Of a stretch of DNA of 64,000 nucleotides, positions 19,052 through 29,261 are shown one piece after another. Position 1 is the first letter of the stretch. The number at the start of each line of letters is the position of its first letter. The position numbers and the translations under genes are program-made. The notes under the pieces were generated by a model that saw only the letters and a program-made list of their open reading frames with translations, did not search any database and was not told where the DNA came from. Source of the DNA: Microbacterium lacus (lineage in GTDB: Bacteria > Actinomycetota > Actinomycetes > Actinomycetales > Microbacteriaceae); assembly GCF_002812805.1 (NCBI RefSeq), contig NZ_NMUM01000044.1:186001-250000 (forward strand), written 5' to 3'.

Positions 19052-20785
19052 TCACACGATCGGAAGCGGGCGCAGATCCTCGGCGAGGGACCGCGCCCGT
19101 GACGCGGCCGCATCATCGGCTTCGCGCACGGCGGACTCGTACGCTTCGACCGACGCGCGGTACGCCTCGAGTTCGAGGCGGGCCGTTTCGTGGGTCCAGT
19201 GCAGTTCGGTCTGAGCAACCTGTGCGACCTCTTCGATCGCCGCGAGACCGAGGTGGTCGTACTCGTAGCTGATCCGGGTCCGGCGATCGAGGAGGTCGTC
19301 GAGATGCAGCGCGCCCTCGTAGCGGATCGCGAAGATGATCTCGGCGCGAAGGTAGGCCGGGGCGTCAGCCAGCGGAGTCGCCGCGTCGGGAACCTCACGG
19401 CAGATGTCAGCAATGATCTCGACATCGGTGCCGTAGCGGTGGGCGAGGTGATCCTGCATCGCTGTGCCGAGGCCGAATTCGGCGCCGACACGCGCGGCGG
19501 CATGAGCTGCCCGGGGTGCGTCGGCCGCGCCGGCGAGCGGGACGCGGGTCGTGCGCGAGGGCCGGGACTTCGCGCCGTCGCCGAGGGCGAAGTCGACCGC
19601 ATCCTCGGCCATCACGCGGTATGTGGTGAGCTTGCCGCCGGCGATCGAGACGAGCCCGGGCACGGGGGAGGCCACCGTGTGCTCGCGCGAGACCTTGGCA
19701 GACGCCGTCCCGGCCTTCGTCCCCGGCTGCAACAGAGGTCGAAGTCCCGCCCACGTGCCGATGATGTCGTCCCGGGTCAGGGGGGCCGCGAGCACCTTAT
19801 TCGCCTCGGCGAGGACATAGTCCACGTCGCGGGACGTCGGCACCGGATGCGTCAGGTCCTCCGTCCACGGAGTGTCGGTCGTGCCGATCACCCAGTAGCG
19901 GGACCAGGGGATGACGAACAGCACACTGGATGACGTCTGGAGGATGAGGCCCGGGTCTCCCGCAATGCGGTCCTTCGGGACGACGATGTGGATCCCCTTG
20001 GAAGCGAGCACCTTGAGGCCGCTAGATGTCGCCATGGACTGCGTGTGCTCGGTCCATACGCCCGTGGCGCTGATCACGTTCTTGGCGCGAACGTCGAAGT
20101 TCTCGCCCGTCTCGAGGTCTTTCAGGGTGGCGCCGACGACGCGTCCCGCTTCGTCCTTGAGCAGCGCCGTGGCCTGTACGCGGGAAGCGGCGAGTGCCCC
20201 GTGGCCAACCGCCGTGCGCATGAGCGTCACGACGAGGCGGGCGTCGTCGACCGTGGCATCCCAGTACTGGATGGCGCCGACGGCCGCGTCGCGGCGGAAG
20301 CTCGGGAACGCGCGCGACACCGCGGAACGGGTGAGGTGGCGATGCCAGGGGAGGGGGCGCGGAGCGCGCTGCAGCGATGCGAGCACGTCGTACAGACCGA
20401 TCCCGGCCCCGACGAACAGGCGATCAAAGATCGGTCGCTTCAGGGGGTACAGGAACGCCGCGGGTCGGACGAGATGCGGTGCCAGTCGCGTGAGAAGGAG
20501 GTTCCGCTCGGTGAGGGCCTCGCGGACGAGCTTGAAATCCAGCATCTGCAGGTACCGCAGCCCACCGTGCATGAGTTTGCTGGAGCGGCTCGAGGTTCCC
20601 GACGCCCAGTCCTGTCCGTCGATGACCGCGGTCCGCAAACCCCGGCTGGCCGCGTCGAGCGCGATTCCGGCGCCGGTGACGCCGCCGCCGACGACGAGCA
20701 CGTCCAGCTCGTTGTGCGCTGAGCCATCTTTCATGGCGCGGAGCGCAGCCTGCCGAGTGTTGCCGTCCATACGGTTCTCGCGCAT
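19052..20785 (-). CDS. glpD: Aerobic glycerol-3-phosphate dehydrogenase GlpD
   Basis: 577 aa. FAD-binding DVLVVGGGVTGAGIALDAA near the N-terminus, SSKLMHGGLRYL, later IAGGKLTTYR, all GlpD hallmarks; the C-terminal DAO_C domain is complete. Oxidises glycerol-3-phosphate to DHAP at the membrane, feeding the quinone pool. The ATG at 20785 has AGGAGG 12 nt upstream; an in-frame ATG five codons later has no ribosome site. It is divergent from a SorC-type regulator, with a perfect 16-nt palindrome between the two, so it is likely that regulator's target. Confidence 0.93.
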   Translation of the reverse strand: MRENRMDGNTRQAALRAMKDGSAHNELDVLVVGGGVTGAGIALDAASRGLRTAVIDGQDWASGTSSRSSKLMHGGLRYLQMLDFKLVREALTERNLLLTRLAPHLVRPAAFLYPLKRPIFDRLFVGAGIGLYDVLASLQRAPRPLPWHRHLTRSAVSRAFPSFRRDAAVGAIQYWDATVDDARLVVTLMRTAVGHGALAASRVQATALLKDEAGRVVGATLKDLETGENFDVRAKNVISATGVWTEHTQSMATSSGLKVLASKGIHIVVPKDRIAGDPGLILQTSSSVLFVIPWSRYWVIGTTDTPWTEDLTHPVPTSRDVDYVLAEANKVLAAPLTRDDIIGTWAGLRPLLQPGTKAGTASAKVSREHTVASPVPGLVSIAGGKLTTYRVMAEDAVDFALGDGAKSRPSRTTRVPLAGAADAPRAAHAAARVGAEFGLGTAMQDHLAHRYGTDVEIIADICREVPDAATPLADAPAYLRAEIIFAIRYEGALHLDDLLDRRTRISYEYDHLGLAAIEEVAQVAQTELHWTHETARLELEAYRASVEAYESAVREADDAAASRARSLAEDLRPLPIV

Positions 20786-20899
20786 CAGATGGACCACCCT
20801 CCTGGTTGATGGGGTTGCATGCGGACGTGACGTGACGTGCCGCGCGTCCGAATAACGGTACGGCGCCATGAAGGGCTGGTGAACCTTCTTGCGTCGTAC

Positions 20900-20915
20900 T
20901 TGCACATATGTGCAA
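20900..20915. promoter_or_regulatory. Perfect 16-nt palindrome, probable operator of the SorC-type regulator
   Basis: TTGCACATATGTGCAA, perfectly self-complementary, in the divergent region between glpD and the SorC-like gene, 25 nt before the regulator's start. The size and symmetry suit a dimeric or tetrameric HTH repressor. It contains an ATG in frame with the regulator, which argues that the real start is the later ATG at 20941. Confidence 0.65.
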
Positions 20916-20940
20916 CATGGGTTTGAAGAAGGGTGGCGCC

Positions 20941-21918
20941 ATGGAGAAACAGGAGCAGATGCTTGCGGCCGCCTCGATGTACTACCTGCAAGACCTCAAG
21001 ATGGAGGCGATCGCGGCCCGGCTGCACCTGTCACGCTCGAGCGTCTCGCGCCTGCTGAAAGAAGCACGAGCTCGTGGACTGGTCGAGATCACGCTGCGCT
21101 CGCCGCCCACGGCAGCCCCGGAGGTGGGGCGACGGATTCAGGATGCGTTCGGCATCACAACCCATGTTGTTCCCCTGGGGGCCTCGGCGAGCGCGCCCGA
21201 ACGCCTCGAGCAGGTGGCCCTGACATCCGCGCGACTCATCGGAGGCTGGTTCGACTCGGGCATGACGATGGGTGTGGCGTGGGGCACGACGATGGCGGCT
21301 ATCACGCGGCATCTCGCGAAGAAGCCGACGCGGGGGAGTGCGGTGGTGCAGCTGAACGGGTCGGCGAACACCCGGACGTACGGCGTGGAGTTCGCGGGCG
21401 AGATGATGGTGCGCTTCGGCGAAGCCTTCGATGCGCGCCTGCACCTCTTTCCCGTCCCCGCCTTCTTCGATTACGCCGAGACGCGCCAGGCGATGTGGCG
21501 CGAGCGATCGGTGGCCCGTGTGCTGGATCTGCAGCGCACCGCCGATATCGCGCTGTTCGGCGTGGGCGCCCTGACGGGGGAGGTCCCGAGTCACGTGTAC
21601 TCCGCGGGCTACCTCGAGCAGGACGATATACGTGCGCTCACCCGGGATGGCGTCGTCGGCGACGTTTGCACCGTTTTTCTGCGCGCCGACGGCACGTACG
21701 AGGATCTCGATCTCAACAGACGAGCGACCGGTCCGACGCCGGCAGAACTGCAGGCCGTGCCCCGGCGGGTGTGCGCCGCGGCGGGCGACAACAAGGCCGC
21801 GCCTCTGCTCGCCGCGCTCCGTTCGCAGGCGGTGACGGACCTGGTGGTGGATGAGATCACGGCCCAGGCCCTCGTCGAGGTGATGTCGGCGACCGAGCAC
21901 GCCGCCGCCATCCGGTAG
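20941..21918 (+). CDS. SorC/DeoR-type sugar-binding transcriptional regulator
   Basis: 325 aa. N-terminal HTH: AAASMYYLQDLKMEAIAARL followed by LSRSSVSRLLKEARARGLV. The C-terminal ~260 residues are the phosphosugar-binding domain with MGVAWGTTMAA and IALFGVGAL, typical of SorC-family proteins that sense phosphorylated sugars. Start chosen at 20941, where a GAAGGGTGG-like site precedes the ATG; two earlier in-frame ATGs fall in or beside the operator palindrome. Position opposite glpD suggests glycerol-3-phosphate or a related triose phosphate as effector (inference). Confidence 0.85.
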   Translation: MEKQEQMLAAASMYYLQDLKMEAIAARLHLSRSSVSRLLKEARARGLVEITLRSPPTAAPEVGRRIQDAFGITTHVVPLGASASAPERLEQVALTSARLIGGWFDSGMTMGVAWGTTMAAITRHLAKKPTRGSAVVQLNGSANTRTYGVEFAGEMMVRFGEAFDARLHLFPVPAFFDYAETRQAMWRERSVARVLDLQRTADIALFGVGALTGEVPSHVYSAGYLEQDDIRALTRDGVVGDVCTVFLRADGTYEDLDLNRRATGPTPAELQAVPRRVCAAAGDNKAAPLLAALRSQAVTDLVVDEITAQALVEVMSATEHAAAIR

Positions 21919-21931
21919 GTGCTCGTCTTCG

Positions 21932-21982
21932 TCGAGCTGATTCGAGAGCCGAGCTGATTCGAGAGTCGAGCTGATTCGAGAA
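21932..21982. repeat. Three tandem 17-nt repeats next to the zinc-operon promoter
   Basis: Units at 21932-21948, 21949-21965 and 21966-21982 with consensus TCGAGCTGATTCGAGAG (one to two differences). They abut the Fur-family box and lie 15-60 nt upstream of the -10 box of znuA. Confidence 0.75.
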
Positions 21983-21992
21983 TGATAATCAT
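21982..21992. promoter_or_regulatory. Fur/Zur-type operator upstream of znuA
   Basis: ATGATAATCAT, an AT-rich inverted repeat (ATGAT-A-ATCAT) unlike the GC-rich surroundings and close to the core of Zur/Fur boxes. It lies between the -35 and -10 region of the znuA promoter (-10 at 21999). The gene encoding a Zur-like repressor is in the same cluster. Confidence 0.7.
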
Positions 21993-21998
21993 GAGGGT

Positions 21999-22010
21999 TA
22001 CGCTGACGGG
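21999..22010 (+). promoter_or_regulatory. Leaderless-type -10 box for znuA
   Basis: TACGCT at 21999-22004, 6 nt before the GTG at 22011. Confidence 0.5.
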
Positions 22011-23027
22011 GTGAACCCGACACGTCGCCTCCTTCCGATCATCGCCCTCTCGGCCGCCTCGGCGCTCGTCCTTGCCGGATGCGCGGGTGCGAGTCCCGGC
22101 GGAGAGGAGTCCGCGGGAGCGGGCCGACTCCAGGTCGTCGCGTCCACGAACGTCTATGGCCAGATTGCCGAGGAGATCGGGGGTGACGCGGTCGACGTGT
22201 CGTCGATCATCACCTCCACCGGCCAGGACCCGCACTCGTTCGAGGCGACCGCGGGCCACCAGCTCACGGTGTCACGCGCCGACCTGATCATCGAGAACGG
22301 TGGGGGATACGACTCGTTCATGGAGTCGCTCGTCGAATCCAGCGACGCTTCGGCGCACGTCATCACCGCCGCCGAGTTCTCCCACGACTGGCCCGGGAAC
22401 GAGCATTCGGATGACGAGCACTCGGAAGAGGAGCACTCGGACGAGGAGCACGCCGAGGACGATCACGCCGAGGACGATCACTCGGGGCACGACCACATCG
22501 AAGGTTTCAACGAGCACGTCTGGTACGACCCGCACACCATCGAGCACGTCGCCGAGGCGATCGCCGAAGAGCTGAGCGAACTCGACCCCGCGAACAGCGA
22601 GACGTTCGAGACCAACGCCGCCGCGTTCGTCGAGCAGATCGAGGGTCTCGAGGCGTCGCTCGGCGAGATCGAGGCATCCGACGCCGGCGCCGATGTCTTC
22701 GTCACGGAGCCGGTCCCGGTCTATCTGATCGCCGCCGCCGGGCTCGTGAACGTGACGCCCGAGGCCTTCAGCGAGGCCGTCGAAGAGGGCCAGGATGTCC
22801 CGCCCGCGACTCTTCTCGAATCGCTCGACCTGATCGAGTCGGGCACCGTGCGCGTCGTGATCGCGAACTCGCAGACCGGCGGAGCGGAGACCACTCAGGT
22901 GCTCGAAGCTGCCGAGGGCCAGAACATCCCCGTGCTGGAGTTCTCCGAAACGCTTCCGGAGGGCCAGACTTACATCTCGTGGATGCAGCAGAACATCGAA
23001 GCCCTGTCGGGCGCGCTCGCGGGGTGA
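22011..23027 (+). CDS. znuA: Zinc ABC transporter substrate-binding lipoprotein
   Basis: 338 aa. Signal peptide with lipobox LVLAGC (Cys 24). Cluster A-I metal-binding fold: VVASTNVYGQIAEEIGGD, DPHSFEAT (His ligand), a His/Asp/Glu-rich loop at about residues 128-165 with repeated EHSDDEH-like blocks, then WYDPHTIEHVAEAI (second His) and VIANSQTGG. The acidic His loop is typical of zinc-binding ZnuA/AztC-like proteins. GTG start, leaderless-type promoter overlapped by a Zur-like box. First gene of znuA-znuC-znuB-zur. Confidence 0.92.
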   Translation: MNPTRRLLPIIALSAASALVLAGCAGASPGGEESAGAGRLQVVASTNVYGQIAEEIGGDAVDVSSIITSTGQDPHSFEATAGHQLTVSRADLIIENGGGYDSFMESLVESSDASAHVITAAEFSHDWPGNEHSDDEHSEEEHSDEEHAEDDHAEDDHSGHDHIEGFNEHVWYDPHTIEHVAEAIAEELSELDPANSETFETNAAAFVEQIEGLEASLGEIEASDAGADVFVTEPVPVYLIAAAGLVNVTPEAFSEAVEEGQDVPPATLLESLDLIESGTVRVVIANSQTGGAETTQVLEAAEGQNIPVLEFSETLPEGQTYISWMQQNIEALSGALAG

Positions 23028-23842
23028 GTGCCGCACCTCCTCTTCTCATCGAGAACGCGGCGCTCCGCAGGGGTGACCGAGAGCTGTGGTCGGGCCTGGA
23101 CCTGAGCGTTCAGGCGGGGGAGTTCATCGCCGTCCTGGGACCGAGCGGCTCGGGCAAGACAACACTTCTGCGCGCCATTCTCGGACTCGATCGTCTGAGT
23201 GACGGGACGATCACCGCCCTGGGCGAGCGCGTGCGGCGGCCGGGAAATCGGCGGATCGGATACATCCCGCAGCAGCGTCCGCTTGCCCGAGACGCAGCGT
23301 TGCGCGGCAGAGACCTTGTTGCGCTCGGCGTCAACGGCCATCGGTTCGGGCTCCCGATCCCGCGCAAAGCCGACCGGGAACGCGTTGACCAGCTGATCCA
23401 AGCGGTCGGTGCGAGCGGGTTCGCCGACCGTCCCGTCGGGGATCTCTCCGGAGGCGAGCAGCAGCGACTGCGCGCGGGCCAAGCGCTCGCCGACGAGCCC
23501 CAGTTGTTGCTCTGCGACGAACCGCTGACGAGCCTCGATCTGGCGAATCAGCAGGCGGTCACGTCGCTGATCGACCGGCATCGGCGCGAGACGGGCGCGG
23601 CGGTGCTCTTCGTCACCCACGACATCAACCCGGTGCTTCGTCACGTCGATCGGATCCTCTACCTGGCCGGCGGGCGATTCACCCTCGGAACCCCCGAAGA
23701 GGTTATGGACTCGCGCGTCCTGTCAGAGCTGTACGGCACCGAGGTCTATGTCCTCCGCGCGGGGGATCGGGTCGTGGTCGTCGGCGCGCCGGATGCCGGC
23801 GACTCCCACCATCACCACCATGACCACGAGGACGAGTCGTGA
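23024..23842 (+). CDS. znuC: Zinc ABC transporter ATP-binding protein
   Basis: 272 aa. Walker A GPSGSGKTT, signature LSGGEQQRL, Walker B LLLCDEPLTSLD and switch His FVTHD are in place. The C-terminus ends in a His/Asp cluster (HHHHHDHEDES) that may buffer zinc. The GTG start overlaps the znuA stop (GTGA), and the stop overlaps the permease start. Confidence 0.92.
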   Translation: MSAAPPLLIENAALRRGDRELWSGLDLSVQAGEFIAVLGPSGSGKTTLLRAILGLDRLSDGTITALGERVRRPGNRRIGYIPQQRPLARDAALRGRDLVALGVNGHRFGLPIPRKADRERVDQLIQAVGASGFADRPVGDLSGGEQQRLRAGQALADEPQLLLCDEPLTSLDLANQQAVTSLIDRHRRETGAAVLFVTHDINPVLRHVDRILYLAGGRFTLGTPEEVMDSRVLSELYGTEVYVLRAGDRVVVVGAPDAGDSHHHHHDHEDES

Positions 23843-24729
23843 ACTGGACGGATGTGTGGGAGGCGATGTTCGGCGGCCTCGCGGACTATGGCGACATCCT
23901 CGCGCTCGTGTCGAACTCGGTCATCGCGGGCGCGGCGCTGGGGCTCGTCGGTGGGCTGGTCGGCGTTTTCATCATGCAGCGCGACATGGCTTTCGCCGTG
24001 CACGGCATCAGCGAACTCTCCTTCGCCGGCGCCGCCGCCGCACTGCTGATCGGTGCCGACGTCGTGCTGGGGTCGATCTTCGGATCCCTCATCGCGGCGG
24101 GATTGATCGGATGGCTGGGCGCCCGCGCCCGCGACCGCAACTCGATCATCGGGGTGCTGATGCCCTTCGGGCTGGGACTCGGCATCCTGTTCCTCTCGCT
24201 CTACAGCGGTCGGAGTGCGAACCGTTTCAGCCTGCTGACGGGTCAGATCGTCTCCGTGCAGTCGGGGCAGCTGAGCCTGTTGATCGGCATCAGCCTGGTG
24301 GTCCTCGCCGGAATCGTGCTCATCTGGCGGCCGCTGCGCTTCGACTCGCTCGACCCGCAGTCGGCAGCCGCACGCGGGGTGCCCACGACCGCCGTCTCGC
24401 TGATCTTCATGCTGCTGCTCGGGCTGATCGTCGCGGTCAGCGTGCACATCATCGGTGCCCTGTTGGTCATGGCCCTGCTGGTGACCCCCGCCGCCGCGGC
24501 CATGCGCATCGCCTCGGGTCCGCTGTCGGTTCCTCTGCTGGCCGCGACATTCGGGTTCGTCTCGGCGGTCGGCGGCATCCTTCTCGCGATCGCCGGGACC
24601 CTCCCCGTGAGTCCGTACATCACGACGATCTCGTTCGCGATCTACGTCGTCTGTCGACTCGTCGGGCGTCGCCGCGAGAGGGTCACCCGGGCCCCGCGTT
24701 CGGGAACCTCCAAGCCGGCACGCGCCTAG
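23839..24729 (+). CDS. znuB: Zinc ABC transporter permease
   Basis: 296 aa, ABC-3 family membrane protein with about eight hydrophobic segments. Typical conserved blocks: FIMQRDMAFAVHGISELSFAGAA and, near the C-terminus, IIGALLVMALLVTPAAAAMRIA. GTG start overlapping the znuC stop (GTGA). Forms the zinc channel with ZnuC. Confidence 0.92.
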   Translation: MNWTDVWEAMFGGLADYGDILALVSNSVIAGAALGLVGGLVGVFIMQRDMAFAVHGISELSFAGAAAALLIGADVVLGSIFGSLIAAGLIGWLGARARDRNSIIGVLMPFGLGLGILFLSLYSGRSANRFSLLTGQIVSVQSGQLSLLIGISLVVLAGIVLIWRPLRFDSLDPQSAAARGVPTTAVSLIFMLLLGLIVAVSVHIIGALLVMALLVTPAAAAMRIASGPLSVPLLAATFGFVSAVGGILLAIAGTLPVSPYITTISFAIYVVCRLVGRRRERVTRAPRSGTSKPARA

Positions 24730-24738
24730 ACTTCTCGC
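24727..24738 (+). promoter_or_regulatory. Leaderless-type -10 box for the zur-like gene
   Basis: TAGACT at 24727-24732, starting at the znuB stop codon and ending 6 nt before the ATG at 24739. zur may thus be expressed separately from znuACB. Confidence 0.5.
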
Positions 24739-25152
24739 ATGGCCAAGCGCAACACCTGGCAGCGCGAACGCGTGCGCGACGCCCTGGACGAATCCCCGGG
24801 CTTCGTCAGCGCGCAGTCGCTGCACGCACTGCTGCGCGACGAGGGCACGGGCATCGGCCTCGCGACGGTCTACCGTGCGCTCGCCGACCTGGCGGCCGAG
24901 GGCGATGCCGACAGCCTGCAGAGCCCCGAGGGCGAGAGTCTCTACCGCGCCTGCCAATCGCCCGGTCATCACCATCACCTGATCTGTCGTTCGTGCGGCC
25001 TGACGGTCGAGATCGAGGGCAGCGACGTCGAAGAGTGGGCGCATCGCACGGCCGCACAGAACGGATTCACCGAGGCGGCGCACATCGTCGACATCTTCGG
25101 TCTGTGCGCGGCCTGCACGGCGGTGCGTGCGAGCGAGCGTGACGCGCAGTAG
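24739..25152 (+). CDS. zur: Fur-family metalloregulator, probably Zur
   Basis: 137 aa. Winged helix from VRDALDESPGFVSAQSLHALL to GLATVYRALADL, then the metal-sensing domain with HHHHLICRSCG and a second CxxC in FGLCAACTAV, the structural zinc site of Fur proteins. Gene position directly after znuACB points to zinc as effector; it most likely represses the cluster through the box at 21982. Confidence 0.88.
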   Translation: MAKRNTWQRERVRDALDESPGFVSAQSLHALLRDEGTGIGLATVYRALADLAAEGDADSLQSPEGESLYRACQSPGHHHHLICRSCGLTVEIEGSDVEEWAHRTAAQNGFTEAAHIVDIFGLCAACTAVRASERDAQ

Positions 25153-26195
25153 CGAGACGCGCGGTCACGGGTACACCCACCTCGCGGGGGTCCCGACCGT
25201 CGGTCGACCGGCGGCGCGGCCGCGGCGTGCTGCCTTGATCGGGGCCGCGATCGGCCTGGCCACGATCGCGGTGCTGTTCGCGATCGACGCGTGGGCGCCG
25301 CAGCTTTTCCCGAGTACTCTGCCGAGCCGCGCCCAGGACGGCTTCACGCTCGCCCTATCCGTGCTGATCGAGTCGCTGCCGTTCATCATCCTGGGGGTGC
25401 TGCTGTCGGTCGTCGTGCAGGTGTGGGTGCCCCCGGGTTTGATCGAGCGATGGATGCCTCGCCGCGCGTGGGCTCGCCGTGCCGTCCTGTCTCTGCTCGG
25501 CATGCTGCTGCCCGTATGCGAATGCGGGAATGTTCCTCTTGCGCGTGGCCTGCTGATCCGCGGATTCTCCGTTCCCGAGACCCTGACGTTCCTCATCGCG
25601 GCACCGATCGTGAACCCGATCGTCATCCTGACCACGCACCAGGCATTCGGCTGGGACGGCGGGATCCTCGTCGCCCGTCTCGTGGGCGGATACCTGATCG
25701 CGAACCTGATCGGATGGATCTACAGCCGCCACCCGGACCCGCAGGCGTTGCTCACCGCGCGCTTCCGCGCCGAGTGCGCACACGACGAACACCTCGACGG
25801 CTCCCGCACCCGCCGCAGCCTCGAGCTGTTCGTGCGCGAACTCCGCGCCGTGATGCCGGCCCTCGTGCTCGGCTCGGCCATCGCTGGTGCCGTGCAGGTC
25901 CTCGTGCCGCGCGATGTGCTGGTCGCCATCGGGTCGGACCCCGTGTTGTCGATCTTCGCGATGATCGCCCTCGGGCTGACAGTCGCGATCTGCTCCAACG
26001 TCGATGCCTTCTTCGCGCTGTCGTTCGCGTCGACCTTCACCCCGGGATCGATCGTCGCGTTCTTGCTGGTCGGGCCGCTCGTCGACGTCAAAATGCTCGC
26101 GCTGATGCGCACGACCTTTACGACCCGCACGCTCGCGGGCATCGTCGCCGTCGTGATCGCGGCGGCCTTCGTGATCGCGGTGGGGGTGAACCTCC

Positions 26196-26203
<8 letters not shown>
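25139..26203 (+). CDS. PF03773-type (DUF318/ArsP-like) permease
   Basis: 354 aa with about eight to ten hydrophobic segments. Contains the hallmark CECGN motif (LLPVCECGNVPLARGL), APIVNPIVI and the C-terminal CSNVDAFFALSFA block of the YcgR/ArsP permease family. GTG start at 25139 overlaps the end of zur by 14 nt. The next gene encodes the usual YcgQ-like partner. Transported substrate is not proven; the position behind zur suggests zinc or another metal. Confidence 0.82.
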
Positions 26204-27084
<881 letters not shown>

Positions 27085-27095
<11 letters not shown>

Positions 27096-28548
27096 CGCCC
27101 CTCGTTCTTCCCGCGCCCCGCGGGATCAGACCCGGGGTGCCGCTCGTCGAGATCGTGAACACCGCCGCGCACGCTCCTCGTTCACGCGTTCGCTTGCGGT
27201 CGTGATCGCCGCGCTCGTCGTGGCCGGCGCGGGCGGTGCGGCTTACAGTCTCACGCAGGGGCCTCGCGTCAGCACGGTCGCGATCGACGCGCTCTCCGTG
27301 GCGGAGGCGGCCGGGCAGCGAATCGTGTTCACGACCAATCAGCCCTTGGCTCCGATCGAGGCCTCGCAGGTCACGATCGAACCGGCCGCCCCGTTCACGA
27401 TCGAGGCATCCGGCCGCAACGTCGCCGTCCAGTTCACGTATCCACTCGATGCCGAGACCGAGTACACGGTGTCGGTCGCGGGTGTCGAAAGCGCCTCGGG
27501 TGGCCCCACGGCGACCATCTCGCACGACTTCGAGACGGGCACGCCGCCGATCTACGTGCTGCAGCGGCGCGATGGTAACGACGATGCGGTGTTCCTCACG
27601 AACCTCACCGGCGATCAGGCCGTCCCTGTCTTCACCCACCCGCAGATCGAGGACTACCGGGCTTCCCGCGACGGCCTGGTCGTCGAGACGTCGGATGGTT
27701 CGGGCGCGGCAGCCCTCACCGGGATGGCTCTCGACGGCTCCGACCCCGCGCCCCTCGCCGTTCCCGGCGAGGGCACGATCGCCGGTCTGCAGATGGCCGA
27801 CCACGACGGGCTGGTGGGGTATACGTACACCGACCTGGACATCTCGGCGACCTCCGGAATCGAGTCTGCCCTGTACGTCTCGCGGCTCGACGACCCCGAC
27901 GCCGAGCCGCAGCGCATCGAGGTGGGCACGGATCCGCGGGTCGTGGACTTCCTGTTCGTGCCGCAGACCTCGTCGCTCGTGGTGCTGACCTTCGACGGGC
28001 AGCTGCGCCTCGTCGACACCTCTCGGCCGGACGCGGAACCGGTTCTGTTGGGCGGTGCCCTCGGGCTATCGGGCATCGAGCGGGGGAGTGGCCGTGTGAT
28101 CGCGGAGCAGTCCGACGGCACGGTGCTGATCGATCTGACCGACCTCAGCGAAACGCCCCTGCCGCAATCGGCCGAGCTCGACGCGCTGGGGATCCCCGGA
28201 CCCGTCGTGCCGACCGTGCAGGGCAAGACCCTGCGGACCTTCACGCAGATGGGTGAGGATGGCTACCCGGAGTCACAGGCCGTCGGTCTGGTCGATGAGG
28301 CCGGAACGTTCGAGCCCGTGTTCGGGCTGGAGGACGGAGGCGACGCTGTCATGCAGACGTGCGCCTCGCCGAGCGGGAGCCACGTCGCCGTGATCGTCTC
28401 GCCCGATCTCGCGAACAACCCCTACGACACGTACTCACGCCCGCTTCCGTCGCGGCTCGAGACGCACATCGTCGACGCGCGAACGGGGGAAGAGGTCACG
28501 GTCATCGACGGCACGGATATCTCGTGGTGCGCGGTCACTATCGGATGA
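27085..28548 (+). CDS. Membrane-anchored protein with an Ig-like (Big_5-type) domain and beta-propeller-like C-terminus
   Basis: 487 aa. Basic N-terminal ~35 residues, one hydrophobic helix (VVIAALVVAGAGGAAYSL), then an Ig-like domain (about 65-155: ALSVAEAAGQRIVFTTNQPL...YTVSVAGVESASGG) as in Big_5/SbsA-type repeats. The remaining ~320 residues consist of strand-rich WD40-like blocks without a recognised signature. Probably type II membrane protein facing outside. The ATG at 27085 has GGGGAT upstream and overlaps the preceding stop by 11 nt. Function unknown. Confidence 0.65.
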
Positions 28549-28565
28549 TGCGTCACTATCGGATG
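28533..28565 (+). repeat. Tandem 18-nt duplication at a gene junction
   Basis: GTCACTATCGGATGA occurs at 28533-28547 and again at 28551-28565, separated by TGC. The duplication spans the stop of the Ig-like protein and the start region of the glycosylase and creates two equivalent ATG positions (28545 and 28563). Confidence 0.85.
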
Positions 28566-29237
28566 ACCGACTACCGCCCGGCGACGCGTGAGGATCTGCT
28601 CGATACGGCCCTCGTCGTGGCGCCCCGGCTGCTCGGCGCCCGGCTCACCACGCTGGTCGACGGGCAGCGCGTCTGCGTCCGCATCACCGAGATCGAGGCC
28701 TATCACGGCCTCGGAACCGGAGAGGTGAGTGACCCCGGTTCGCATGCGCGTATGGGCGAAACCCCGCGGAACGCGACGATGTGGGGCGAACCCGGTCACC
28801 TCTACGTCTACCTCAGTCATGGCATCCACTCGTGCGTGAACGTCGTCACCGGGCCCGCGGGCGTTGCGGGCGGGTTGCTGTTGCGCGCGGGCGAGGTCAT
28901 CGAGGGAACGGATGTCGCGACGGTGCGCCGGCCTGCCGCCCGGGCGCCGAGGGACCTCGCCCGCGGACCCGGGCGCCTCGGTCAGGCGCTGGGCCTCAGG
29001 CATCCGATCCACGACGGAATCGACGCGATCGCCGGGGTGGCGCCCTGGCCGCCCGAGCGCGCTGGAGCCGTCGCCCGCCTCGACCTGGCGCGCGCGCCGG
29101 TGCGCGACGTATCGCGCGGCCCCCGTGTCGGCGTCGCGGGCGTCGCGGGAACGAGCGCGTTCCCGTGGCGGTTCTGGATCACCGGCGATCCGACCGTTTC
29201 GGTGTTCCGTCCCGGGCGCGGCGCCGTCGAGAGCTGA
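28545..29237 (+). CDS. 3-methyladenine DNA glycosylase (AAG/MPG family)
   Basis: 230 aa, within family range. Motifs of alkyladenine glycosylases: ITEIEAYHG (catalytic Glu), DPGSHARMGETPRN, MWGEPGHLYVYLSHGIHSCVNVV, and LLLRAGEVIEG; C-terminal PWRFWITGDP. Removes alkylated purines in base excision repair. The ATG at 28545 overlaps the preceding stop (ATGA); an ATG at 28563, copied by an 18-nt duplication, would give a protein six residues shorter that begins MTDYRP, and cannot be excluded. Confidence 0.9.
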   Translation: MMRHYRMTDYRPATREDLLDTALVVAPRLLGARLTTLVDGQRVCVRITEIEAYHGLGTGEVSDPGSHARMGETPRNATMWGEPGHLYVYLSHGIHSCVNVVTGPAGVAGGLLLRAGEVIEGTDVATVRRPAARAPRDLARGPGRLGQALGLRHPIHDGIDAIAGVAPWPPERAGAVARLDLARAPVRDVSRGPRVGVAGVAGTSAFPWRFWITGDPTVSVFRPGRGAVES

Positions 29238-29261
29238 CGCCTACCGCGGTCGGCGGGCTGG

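Noticed and set aside
23812..25083. 423-codon minus-strand frame opposite znuB and zur
   Set aside because: Low-complexity Asp/Arg/His text typical of antisense frames; covers two real genes.
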